Source: Branchipolynoe longqiensis (lineage: Eukaryota > Annelida > Polychaeta > Phyllodocida > Polynoidae). Taken from it: a stretch of 64,000 bases of DNA. Both the position numbers and the translations under genes were made by a program. Of the stretch, positions 19,439 through 29,456 are shown one piece after another. Where the stretch lies: positions 16,468,462 to 16,532,461 of the forward strand of contig CM059198.1 of the NCBI GenBank assembly GCA_030323885.1, given 5' to 3'. Position 1 is the stretch's first letter, and each line of letters begins with the position of its first letter. The notes under the pieces were generated by a model. It saw only the letters and a list, made by a program, of their open reading frames with translations. It had not been told where the DNA came from and searched no databases.

Positions 19439-22400
19439 ATGCCACCCGCAAATACTTTGCCGGGTTTGCGGCCGCCTGGTCAGCTTGTCCTCAGCAACAA
19501 CGCAAGATCGAACTGGAAAACATGGATCAGAGCATATGATATATACGCCACTGCGGCAGGTGTCATATTGAAAGGAGAACGAGTGCAATGCTGCATCTTC
19601 CTTCACGTTGCTGGCGAGGAAGCGCAAAAGGTATTTGCCAATATGACTTTTGCGTACGTCGATGATGACAAGATCAGACCGTTAACTGAAGCATTTCGAG
19701 TTTATTGTGTAGGTAAAAGCAGTCTAATTATCACACGGTACAAGTTCAATTCGCATAATCAAGCGTCAGAAAATATGGCGACGTACATCACAGCGTTAAG
19801 GGACAAAGTCAAGGACTGTGAATACGGAGTGGTGGAGGAGTCGCTTTTGCGCGATCGAATTGTGGCTGGCGTGAAAAATGTGAATTTGCGGAACAAATTG
19901 CTTCAAACTACAGAGTTAACATTGACAAAGTGCATAAGTATGTGCGAAATGAGTGAGTTCAGTTCAGATCTGTTGGAGGACACCAAATCAGACGTTGAAA
20001 GTAGAGACATAGATTTCATTCGGAATTATGCTAATGTGCGTACCGGTGCACCGGCGGTCCGGTCGGTGGCGACGCCATCTTGGAAATTGCCATCTTGGAT
20101 TGCCGGCGGTGCCGGTGCAGGAGAGTTCAAGATCCGCTGCCAGAACTGTGGATATGAACACCGCCGGGGAGTCTGCCCAGCGAAAGGAAAGGCTTGCATT
20201 GCCTGTAAGAAGATCGGGCACTTCGGGAAGGTCTGTAGGAGCAGGCTCGGGAGAGTCAACGAGCTTCACGTCGAAGCGCCCGACCCTCACAATGCTGAGC
20301 AAGACCCGGATCCGGCGGAAGTCAATGTACTGGCAACGGATCTGTTTGTGGGCGCCGTCGATCGCGGTGCTGGTCGGGATGCCGAGCTGTGGCATGCAAT
20401 CGTTCGGGTGAACGGTTGTCCTGTCAAGTTTAAACTTGACACAGGGTCGGAGGCAAACGTGCTTCCGAGGTTCGTGTTCGACAGAGTCGCTCCGGGGAGG
20501 CTGGCGAACACCAGATGTTCGTTGGTGACGTTCTCCGGTCACCGGATCACGCCGGATGGAGAGGCACTGCTCGACGGCAACGACAGTGTGCTTCGGTTCC
20601 AGGTGGTGCCGGATTGCCAGCCCATCCTGGGCAAGCAGGCTTGTGTGACGTTGAACCTGCTGGCACGGGTGGATAAGGTGCACAGCTCTGTGCCGACGAA
20701 CATATCCAAACCGCCAAACATTGGCAAACTGGCGAACATTTCCAAACCGACGAACAGTTCCAGTGCTGGGGCAGAGAAGCTGGTAAGCGAATACAAAGAC
20801 GTATTTCAGGGTTTGGGGTTGATCAAAGCAAAGGCTATCATTCATGTCGATAAGTCTATTCAACCTGTCATAGATCCGCCTAGACGGATTCCATTTGCCA
20901 TTCAGGGTAAAGTACGTAGTGAGCATGATCGTATGGTAGAGTTGGGTGTCATAGTGGAACAGGATGAGCCTACTGAGTGGGTTAACTCTATTACGATCGT
21001 AAAAAAAACAAATAAAATTAGGATTTGTCTGGATCCAACTAAGTTGAACAAAGCGATAAAGAGAGGGCCATTCCCTATCAAAACTATTGATGAAATTATT
21101 GCCAAAACTGCTAATGCAAAGTATTTTTCAGTTTTGGATGCAAAGACAGGGTATTGGCAGATAGAACTAGATGATGAAAGTTCACGTTTGTGCACGTTCA
21201 ATACTCTGTGGGGCCGGTACAGGTACACACACTTGCCTTTTGGCATCAAAACAGCCGGTGACATTTTTATTCAGGAGATGCACCGTGTCATGGGCGACAT
21301 ACCCGGTATCGGGATAGTCACGGACGATATTTTGGTATATGGGTCAATGGTTGAAGAGCATAACGAGCGGCTCCGAGCTGTTTTGGACCGAGCTAGGTCG
21401 GTTAATCTAAAGTTAAATGACACTAAATCGTTGCTATGTAAGACTACAGTAAAGTATGTAGGTCATCACCTTACCCAGCAGGGTGTAAAGCCTGATCCAG
21501 ACAGAATACAAGCAATAATAGACATGCCAGAGCCGCGCAACAAACAAAGCGTCCAAAGGTTCCTGGGCATGGTAGGATATGTGCACAAGTTCATACCCAA
21601 CATGTCCGAGATAGCCAAACCACTACGCACGCTCCTAGCCAAGGACGTGGCGTGGCACTGGCAAGCCGAACAGCAAGGTGCGTTCGATAAATTGAAAGAG
21701 AAGTTAAGAACTGCTCCTGTATTGACATATTACAATGTTAAGAAGCCTATTGTAATTCAGGTAGATGCTTGTCAGTCAGGTTTGGGAGCCGTGTTGATGC
21801 AGGATGGTAAACCAATCGCACTCGCATCTTGTGCGCTTAATGCAGCGCAGTGTGGATATGCCACTATTGAAAAAGAAATGCTCGCCATATGTTTCGGATG
21901 CCAACGGTTTCATGAGTATATATTTGGCAAGGAAGTTCAAATTCAGACAGACCACAAGCCGTTAGTAGCCATAATGCAAAAACCAATACACAAGCTGTCG
22001 GCTAAAATGCAAAGAATGCGAATGCGATTGCAGAATTACAATATTCAGCTATGTCATGTGAAGGGCTCTTTGATGTTTTTTGCAGACACGTTGCCCAGGG
22101 CGCATACCGCCAAAGTAGGTCATGATAGCCTGTTCAATGACACGTTCTGTGTTGCTGCAGTGGACGTGCAGTCGTCGAGTCTGTTGAGTAAAATTGTAGC
22201 TGAGTATGAAAAAGATGTATCTATGTCTATGTTGATCTCACACATTGAAGATGGGTGGGACACTACACGTATACAGACACCACCGTGTCTGAGACAGTAC
22301 ATTCCGTACAAGCATGAGTTGACAGTTGAAAATAATCTTGTAATGAACGGCAATCGGGTGGTGGTTCCTCCAGCTCTTCATGGTGAAATGATAGAGGCGT

Positions 22401-23428
22401 TGCATGAGACGCATTTGGGGGTGACTAAGTCCAAGCAGTTGGCGCGGGACTGTATGTTTTGGCCAAATATTAACAAGCAAATCGAGGATAAAGTCAGTCG
22501 GTGTGACACTTGTCAAAACAACCGAAAAAATTTGCATAACGAGCCATTGATAAATCACCCGATCGCCTGTCAACCATATGATAAAGTGGGTGCCGATTTA
22601 TTTGAGTTAAATTATAAGAATTACCTGATAACTGTAGATTACTACACCAAGTTTCCAGAGGTAACGCTCTTGGGCGATACGTCGTCTGTCACTGTTATTG
22701 AAGCGTTAAAAGACAACTTTGCAAGGCACGGTATTCCTAGTCAGGTAATGTCAGATAATGGTCCGCAGTTTAAGCGCCATGAGTACAGGGAGTTTGCACT
22801 GCATTACGGGTTCAAGGCCGTGTATTCCAGTCCACAGTATCCGCGTAGTAACGGTCAGGTAGAACGGTTTGTACAAACAGTTAAGGACATGTTAAAGAAG
22901 TGTGAGAAAACTGGAGCTGATTTTCAGTTGGCATTGCTGAATTATTGCAATACTCCGTTGCCTGTCCTGAACGTGTCTCCAGCGCAGTTGCTCATGAGCA
23001 GAAGGTTGAGATGCAGATTACCTATGGCAAAGGGTATTTTGGTGCCTGAAACGCAGGATCCTTAGAGGAGGCAAACAGCCCAGCGGCAGAGTAGTCAGAA
23101 AGCGTTTCATGACCGGAAGTGCCGTAAGGCGCACAAGCCTATGAAAGTTGGAGATAAGATAAAGTACAAAAATAATGCTGGGGAATGGAAAAAAGGTGTT
23201 ATTTTGGGTCGGACTGGGGTGTCCGGGAGAGAATATCAGATTTTGAATGAGTCGGGCAATATGTTGTATCATAACCGGGTACAGATGATTGGAGCGCCTG
23301 TGGAGGGGCGGCCCGAGTTAGTCATGCAGACGCAATCTGGGTCAGCGTCAGCGCCGAATGTAAACAGTACGGTTAATCTAAGTAGGTCAGGTCGGCAGAT
23401 TAGGCCGGCGAGCAGGTTAGATCTATAG
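19439..23428 (+). pseudogene. Gypsy A gag-pol polyprotein (one stop codon)
   Basis: One frame runs from the ATG at 19439 to 23428, interrupted only by TAG at 23063-23065. Order: gag (MPPANTLPGL start; helical capsid-like region), zinc knuckle (CQNCGYEHRRGVC, CIACKKIGHFGKVC; about residues 235-270), aspartic protease (FKLDTGSEANVLP; about residue 330), RT with an IVTDDILVYG active site in which Thr replaces the common Tyr before DD, RNase H (IQVDACQSGLGAVLM, ATIEKEML, QTDHKPLVAI), integrase zinc module (HETHLGVTKS, CDTCQ) and DDE core (the first Asp near ADLFELN, then VMSDNGPQF and SNGQVERFVQ). After the stop come a GREYQILNE-type C-terminal module and a basic tail. Gag and pol are fused in one frame. 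Confidence 0.95.
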
Positions 23429-23698
23429 TAGGTCAGTGTGCTTCCATAAGGGGGGGGGGGGAAGGAGTCAGTTTACAACGGTACATGTGCATGTATGTTT
23501 AAGTTTATTTCAGCTTTTGTGTGTTTACTGTTGATACGTATGGACAATTGGTGATGTCAGGCATTACTGCCGGAGTGTGAGGACTTAAGTGCATTGTGTA
23601 CTCGGACATTTGCAAGTTAAGTGCGCATATATGTTGATATTGTATGACTTATGTTCTTCAAGGATATTTTGTAACATTTGATGTTTCAGAAATACTTT
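23429..23698 (+). other. Gypsy A 3' untranslated region
   Basis: No ORF of note. A run of about twelve G with flanking purines lies at about 23451-23465 and may serve as a second purine tract. The rest is ordinary AT-rich sequence leading to the polypurine tract. Confidence 0.6.
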
Positions 23699-23708
23699 GA
23701 GGGGGGGA
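23699..23708 (+). promoter_or_regulatory. polypurine tract of Gypsy A
   Basis: GAGGGGGGGA ends directly at the TG of the 3' LTR, the expected site for plus-strand priming. Confidence 0.85.
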
Positions 23709-23914
23709 TGTGATATATGCGTAATAGACGTCTAGACCTGTGGTTAATATATGTTAATGATATGCAGGGTTGGGGACAAAGAGATATGCAAATGAGATGA
23801 CGTCATGGAAAGTTTAGCCGGCGGGTCAAGCGTGCCCTACGCCGTGAATAAACCATTCAGTAACCAGAAGTCAAACCAGAAGTCAGTAACCAGAAGTCAC
23901 GTTGTACTTTCACA
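23709..23914 (+). repeat. 3' LTR of Gypsy A
   Basis: 206 bp, matching the 5' LTR apart from a few substitutions and a longer 3' part in which AACCAGAAGTC-like units occur three times (about 23861-23900), against one in the 5' LTR. It holds ATGCAAAT (23786-23793), TGACGTCA (23798-23805) and AATAAA (23847-23852). Confidence 0.95.
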
Positions 23915-23919
23915 GCTGC

Positions 23920-25580
23920 TACCATAGAGTAACTCTCAGTGAGTATCCTAACGGCCCACAATCGCGATTCCATATTTATCAGTCATGTGTCGCGGGCAGT
24001 TGTAGATGTTGCCATAAAATTGATGGCGTCAGAGCTCAGCTTAAACCTTGCCGTTTTTTCGTGGAACTGTTCCTTCGGGGGGACTGTGACCCAGACTGGT
24101 CATACGTACTTCGAGGAGTTACTTTCGGTTTTCACATAATAAATCCTGACTGCAGTTTAGAATATGGCACTAAGAAAGGTAGGGTACGGAGTATCCGTGA
24201 TAAGGAAGCAATTAAAGAACGGCTAGTATCTGAGCTGGAACAAGATATCCTCATACGGGCCCAAAACAAGCCAACATGCTCTCACGGGCTGTTTTCTGTT
24301 CCCAAAGGGGACGGCAGAGTAAGAACAATCGTAGATTGCAGTAAGCCAAAGGGCAAGACCGTAAACAGCTGCATACAGGACATATGTGAGAAGTTTAGTT
24401 ATAACAGTGTAGATACAGTGATAGAAGTGATGGAGACGGGGGACTGGATGTCAACGGTAGACATCAAAGATGCTTATAGAGCAGTTTCAATACACCCGAC
24501 TAACCGGGTTAGACAGGGGTTAGTCTGGGAATTTGGTGATGATTTGACCTACCTGCTAGACACCCGCCTCTGCATGGGCCTCTCCTCTAGTCCATTCATT
24601 TTTCAAAAGATTTCTGACATGGTGGTCAGATGTGCTTTGAGGGAGGGAGTCGGTAGAGTTATTAATTATCTCGATGATTATTGTGTTATAGGTGGAACTC
24701 TGGAGGAGGCCACCCGGGCTCAACTCGCTGTTATAGCTATACTTCGAAGGCTAGGATTTTTTGTAAGCTTTAAGAAGGTAACACCCCCCAGCACTAAAAT
24801 AAGGTTCCTGGGCATTATTATAGATTCTTGTTCATTAGAATTAACCTTACCAGAGGATAAAATAACTAAGCTGATAGCTTCCCTCTCCTCTCTCTATGAT
24901 CGTAGGAAGGCTACTCGGAGACAGCTCGAGCAGCTCGGTGGGTTGCTCTCCCACTGTTCAAAATGGTCAGTGGGGGTCAAACTTTTTGTAGAAGGCTATA
25001 CAACCTTATAGGGACAGTGCAGAAGCGCTATTACAAGATAAGACTGAACGCTGGAGTTAGAGAGGACATTGCTTGGTGGCTAGACTTTGTAAGGGTCTTT
25101 AACGGTAAAGCAATGATATTAGGAAAGTTTGCCCCCACTTACTCGGTGTATAGCGATGCTTCCAAATGGGGCTTCGGTGCGATGCACGGCCATGACTGGT
25201 TGGCCGGTTCATTTTGTGCCAATGACAGAGACTCCTTAAAGCCTTATCTTGGGCACCATTATGTGGAAGCTGACCCCCAGGTTGATGATGCTCATATTAA
25301 CACTCAGGAGATGTGGGCGGTGTATTCTGCAGCTCTCAGATGGGCCAATTCCTGGGAAAACTCCTCGATTTTGCTAATTACTGATAGTATGACAGTGCTC
25401 TCAGCGCTATGCACAGGCAGATCAAAATCGAAGGAGATAATGTTTTATATTCGTTGCCTATTTTGGTTAGCGGTACAAAATAACTTCACCTATTCAGCTG
25501 CATATATTAAAAGCGGTGCTAACCGCGCTTGTGATTCCCTAAGCAGATTGAATGAGGACACTAGTGTTCGGAGACTGTGA
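23920..25580 (+). pseudogene. reverse transcriptase-RNase H of YR element 4 (frameshift)
   Basis: This continues ORF2 after the Gypsy insertion. RT motifs: CSHGLFSVPKGDGRVRTIVD, WMSTVDIKDAYRAVSIHP, RLCMGLSSSPFIFQKISD and the catalytic YLDDYCVIGG (about 24668). A one-base shift near 24960 separates RT (ends 25011 in its frame) from RNase H (24963-25580). RNase H has an Asp in SVYSDASKWGFGA, a Glu in INTQEMWAVYSA, an Asp in LITDSMTVLSAL and an Asp in RACDSLSRL. The organisation matches YR element 2. It is inactive because of the frameshift and the insertion. Confidence 0.88.
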
Positions 25581-25590
25581 GGAATAGACC

Positions 25591-26325
25591 ATGGCACAAC
25601 TCTATGTTGCTCAGTTATTTTTTATGAAGATTTTTCTTCTTACAGGACGGCAGTTGATGGAAGAGCAAAGGAGGTTCCAGGAGAAGGCTTACGCCCCCAA
25701 TTCCCTAGCAACTAGAAGCACTCAGGTCAAGAAATACTTGGAATTCATCACGGAATTTGCGGATTCTCATTCTCCATTGCCATGTCCTTCTGACCAGGCT
25801 GCTTTAAATGCAACCTGGTTAACTAGATCGCTTCGCTACCGCTCTATTCTAAATTATTTACGTGGGCTTAATAATTTCTTAAAACAGAATAATTCGCCTG
25901 AACTTAATTATATTGACTATGTTCTTTCAAGCACTCTTCAAGGTATAAGGAGAGAATTAGGGGATTTGGTAAGACAGTTCCTTACCATCCTCCCCGCTAT
26001 GCTATTAAAGATATTTAGCCTGTTGACACTTAACCATGGCCGTGTTGCTTGGAAATACCAGGTAACCCTATCTGATTCTACCCTACGCCAGAAGGACTTT
26101 ACATTTTTCGACTGGGGAATGCTGCTCACGATTCTCAGATCCAAAACAATTCAGTTCCGCCAGCATATTCTCCAAGTACCTATCGCTCCGTGTCCTAAGA
26201 CAGATCTCTGTGCGGTCTTTTGGACATAGCTACATTTTTCCGAGCTGAAGGTGGATCCCAGTGGGTTGGCATTTCGAGTACCGTCTGATGATGGAGGTTC
26301 TGAACCTATGACGGAGGAATAGTTA
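25591..26325 (+). pseudogene. truncated tyrosine recombinase of YR element 4
   Basis: The N-terminal SAM-like region is clear (PNSLATRSTQVKKYLEFITE, TRSLRYRSILNYLRGLNNFL) and aligns with the YR of element 2. The middle (RSKTIQFRQHILQVPIAPCP, TDLCAVFWT) ends at TAG 26227-26229. The same frame continues for about 30 codons (FSELKVDPSGLAFRVPS) before similarity ends near 26320. The His-x-x-Arg box and the Tyr are absent. The box I Arg context is also unclear, so this is a 3'-truncated remnant. Confidence 0.82.
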
Positions 26326-26348
26326 ATCCCTCTCTATATATTTAATCG

Positions 26349-26370
26349 TTATTATTATTATTATTATTAT
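26349..26370. repeat. (TTA)n microsatellite
   Basis: About seven units of TTA/ATT directly beyond the truncated end of YR element 4. Confidence 0.8.
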
Positions 26371-26464
26371 GTCTTTACCCAATTTATTAATATGTATTAT
26401 TACATTGTATTTCGCCGATCCCGTTCCGCGCATGTTCCTGCATCCCGGTTGGACGGCGTTGGCC

Positions 26465-27060
26465 GCACATGTTTTCTATATGTGTACCAAGCGATTTGTT
26501 TCTAGGTGGTGTGGTTTGAGAGATATTTCACTTTTTCCGTATGACGATTGCTCATGACCATTGTCAATGCCTTGAGAAGTTGAGTTTGCTGGTGTGGCGT
26601 ACTCAGACGTGTCCCGTGCTCAGCCGTGTCCATCGCTTCTGAGCATGTGTCAGAATCTAATAAACATGGCCGTAATCGCTTAACACGACCCGGGCGACTC
26701 AGGTCATCCGAGTGGTCAGAATTTCAAATAGAACACGGCGAGTGGAGTCGACAAATACATGTGCCGTGTGCAAAAAAAGAATAACTTAGATTAATGAAAT
26801 GGAACTCTAGCTAAACTAGGCCATCATAAAATACTTTAAATCCTATTTTGCTGTAGTTTTATCGGTTATTAAAAAAAAATGAAATTGTCCAGCCGAGCGT
26901 GGAGAAGCGTGGCTGAAACCGCCACACCGGTATGCGCAGTGCAAATCCTAGTTTTATTCCAAATTAATAGAAATCCAGAACCCTAACCTTATCAATTTAT
27001 TAGAACACATATAACTTACTTCATATTAAGTTAGTCTTTTTAGCAAAACATCTTGGTTCA
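26465..27060. mobile_element. MITE-1-like relic carrying a nested MITE
   Basis: The two parts 26465-26590 and 26929-27060 align with the interior of MITE-1 (about 11703-11905): ATGTGTACCAAGCGATTTGT, GACCATTGTCAATGCCTTGA, then GCAGTGCAAATCCTAGTTTT and AACCCTAACC. The terminal repeats of this copy are lost or unrecognisable. It is interrupted by MITE-3. Confidence 0.7.
26591..26928. mobile_element. MITE-3 nested in the MITE-1 relic
   Basis: About 338 bp between imperfect inverted ends: left GGTGTGGCGTACTCAGACGT, right (read on the - strand) GGTGTGGCGGTTTCAGCCAC. The MITE-1 copy at about 11830 preserves the uninterrupted target (GAGTTTGATGGTACGAGCAG). No coding capacity. Confidence 0.7.
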
Positions 27061-27085
27061 CTACTTTTCCCCCAAGTTTTGTGTG

Positions 27086-27585
27086 GCCGGTGTCGCAGTT
27101 TGAGCGCCCTGCCAGTTTGAGTGCCCTTCTGTTGCTTCTGCGCATGCGCAGATAGAGACAACATTAAAACCACCCTAACTATCACAGTAATTTCTGATTT
27201 GTGGTGCTTTGAAAGCAAATTTCTCTTGTTTCTATTAAATAGTTCAGATCTTTCTCTACAGTTTCACATTCAGCTTTTTTTTAAACAGCCAATTGGAAGT
27301 TCTTGAATTTATTTTGCGAAAATAGTTTTTGAGGCCATGATCTGGTAAGGCTAACACTGGCACTGACACTCAGAATATCCCAACTTTCACTATTATCTCT
27401 GTTTTAATACTTTCAGAGTAAATTGCTCTTAGGTTACATTAAATACTTCAGATCTTCCTCTTCAATTGCGCATTAAGATATTTTTAATCGATCCAATGAA
27501 AGCTTTTAAATCTATTTTACAAAAAAAGTATACAACCACTGGCAGGGCACTAAAACTGGCCTGGCGCTCAAACTGCGACACCGGG
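27086..27585. mobile_element. MITE-2
   Basis: About 500 bp, non-coding, with inverted termini of about 45 bp: left GCCGGTGTCGCAGTTTGAGC (27086), right read on the - strand CCCGGTGTCGCAGTTTGAGC (27585). Both continue as GCC...GCCAGTTT.AGTGCCC. The termini resemble those of MITE-1 (GGTGTTGCAGTTT) and MITE-3 (GGTGTGGCGGTTT), so the three may share a transposase. Confidence 0.82.
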
Positions 27586-28007
27586 TAGGGGGTGATATGC
27601 CATATATAGGTCAAACTTAATATTCATGAGTCTATTTACTTCCGCCGCACTGGACCCGTTGTCGTTTACATGCACCCCCGCAACGCCACGTCACGGGTGA
27701 TCATTCAGCCACTGAGCTTCGGCAGTCCGTGTGTCATTTTTGTTTTTTTGTTATATGATTACGGTATGGGCAATTTCCTGTGCCAGAGGACAGTAAACTC
27801 ACTCAACCCAGTTGTGTCTTTTGTTGTCTTTCCCTAGCTACTATTTATATATGTATGTATATTATATGTATGTAGGGGGGGCCTACATTTTATTTATTGG
27901 AAATTCTAGAATTAGCTGTTTCATTGGGTTAAAATAAAATTAACTCAATGTGTTTATAAATATCAAGGACATGTAAAAACAAAAAAACAGTCTAAATCAT
28001 TAAGCCA
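27586..28007. other. no recognised gene
   Basis: AT-rich with short T runs and a G7 tract near 27876. No ORF above background and no match to other repeats in the window was seen. Confidence 0.5.
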
Positions 28008-28111
28008 AATTAGAAACACAAACACAGCAAATATAGTTATGGCTCTTTAATTACAATTTTAGTTCTTTCATCAGTACAGTCTCGTGGGTAGTTATGTGAT
28101 GTTGATGAGGC
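28008..28111 (-). repeat. split repeat B2 of YR element 5
   Basis: AATTAGAAACACAAACACAG to TGATGAGGC matches 28486-28588 almost exactly (one indel and a few substitutions). The outer end marks the element's terminus. Confidence 0.82.
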
Positions 28112-28485
28112 ACACTTATAACCCTATATCCCCTTCTCATTATGGGGTGGGCAGGATGGCAATTTAAGGCAGTTGTTGTCTGCGTGGCTCCCGTGTCGAA
28201 AGTGAAATATCAAAAGCTAGCAGTCGCTTTTATAGCCAAGATTTTTTGGCCGAAAGGTGGCGTAATTTAGTTCAGAAATGCGATATAGGGGGATCCGCAG
28301 TCACCTTGTTTACTGGCTGATCGTGCGGCGGAAGTGCCGAAAACCTGCTAGTCGGTGTTAATGGTATATAGTTCAGCTTAGTTCAGTAAGGAGCCGCTAT
28401 TCGGCGACATATCGGAGTGGCCTTAGTTACTGGCGCTTGGCTGTATTCGCGCGTCCAATTACCTGCGATCCCTTAGATCACTGAC
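28112..28485 (-). repeat. putative A2 block of YR element 5
   Basis: Sequence between the two B copies, in the position of A2 in YR element 1. Its partner A1 is not in the window, so this is assigned by position only. No ORF. Confidence 0.5.
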
Positions 28486-28589
28486 AATTAGAAACACAAA
28501 CACAGCAAATATAGTTATGGCTCTTTATTACAATCTTAGTTCTTTCATCAGTACAGTCTCTTGGGCAGTTATGTGATGTCGATGAGGCT
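28486..28589 (-). repeat. split repeat B1 of YR element 5
   Basis: Second copy of the B block, adjacent to the stop codon of the recombinase gene. The last bases overlap the stop codon. Confidence 0.82.
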
Positions 28590-29456
28590 TAGGCAAGCTT
28601 ATAACCAAGTAAGCTTGATAGTATGGGTGTAGCCGAAGAGTTGGAATTCTTGGGAACGTAAGTGTCCACAGCATCAAAGGTCCATTGACCGAGTGTTTTG
28701 ATGGCATGTAGGGGGAATCCATGGTTCGAGCATGCCTGGGCACCTCCCCCGCGGAGGCTATGGAGTGTGAAGGCGGCTGGTGTTTTGTGGCCCACCACGG
28801 ATAGGGCATGTCTGAGGATATCAGTCAGCGCCTTGGCCGTGATGGGTGACCAATCGGTTGCGATGAATGCCAGTCCATCGGGGTCGGGACCGGTGGTGGT
28901 GTCATAGCGAGCCCATGCCCGCACCAGACAGTAGGGTGACCCTGTCACTCTGATGACCGGAATGTCCTGTGGGGCGGAGGAGCCCCAGGACTTCTTCGAA
29001 GTCCAGACGCGTATGTTAAGTCCGTTGTGCGAGCGGGTGACCTCTCTTGCCTGGAGTGTGTGAGCATCCCATCGTGCGCCTGCGGTCACCAGAAGGTTGA
29101 TCTGCCGAAGTAGTGTCACATAGCCAATAATGAGGGCCGCGGACAGGACTGGTCCGTTTGACCTGGCCTTTTTTAGGTAGTCCAAAAGTGTTATTAGATC
29201 CATAGGCGTTAGAGGGGGTGCCTGAGCCGGGACATGGCGGCAGGCTTGGTGGACACCTCGTTTGGCCAATGACACTAAGTAGGTATCAAAGCTGGCCGCA
29301 TTACCTCCAAGGGCGATCACACAGGTGCGGGCGCTACTGATATAGTTCATGACCACACCTGTGGAGCTCAGCTCACCCCTGAGGTCCGATATGGAGGAGA
29401 TAATGTCGTACTGAGTGGGTGCCTTCGGAAGTGCCAGGTGATCTTTCATGTCATCA
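28589..29456 (-). pseudogene. tyrosine recombinase of YR element 5 (5' end displaced)
   Basis: The frame is open through the whole catalytic domain and ends at 28589. The N-terminal helix region (TGVVMNYISSARTCVIALGG) aligns with GAVKNYMSGARTW of YR element 1. Box I Arg is in LIIGYVTLLRQINLL, box II is HSLRGGGAQACSNHGF (second Arg replaced by Gly, HSLRGGG against HSLRRGG), then LGQWTFDAVDTYVP with the candidate Tyr. The first codons of the open frame (29482-29457) belong to LINE 3' sequence. The true N-terminus was separated by that insertion, so the gene is broken although the core is uninterrupted. Confidence 0.83.

Larger units (their letters stand above)
19229..23914 (+). mobile_element. 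Gypsy A, complete Ty3/Gypsy LTR retrotransposon
   Basis: The LTRs are 19229-19419 and 23709-23914, both TG...CA, flanked by the 5-bp target duplication GCTGC (19224-19228 and 23915-23919). A primer site follows the 5' LTR, a purine tract precedes the 3' LTR, and a single gag-pol ORF lies between with one stop. Order gag, protease, RT, RNase H, integrase is that of Ty3/Gypsy. The leader and primer site fit the Mag/SURL-type branch known from invertebrates (inference). It is inserted into ORF2 of YR element 4, so it is younger than that element. Confidence 0.96.
17902..26325 (+). mobile_element. YR retrotransposon 4, split by Gypsy A
   Basis: Order: gag (17902-18931), ORF2 leader (18932-19228), inserted Gypsy A with target duplication (19229-23919), RT and RNase H (23920-25580), truncated YR (25591 onward). 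Removing the Gypsy and one copy of GCTGC keeps the ORF2 frame continuous across the junction. It is related to YR element 2. The 3' part is lost: the recombinase stops before its catalytic core and no terminal repeats are visible, so the right limit is approximate. Confidence 0.86.

Noticed and set aside
25577..25645. Possible intron between RNase H and YR of element 4 (GTGAGG...CTTACAG), with a similar one in element 2 (9593-9523)
   Set aside because: Splice-like ends are present in both, but removing either segment does not join the two frames.
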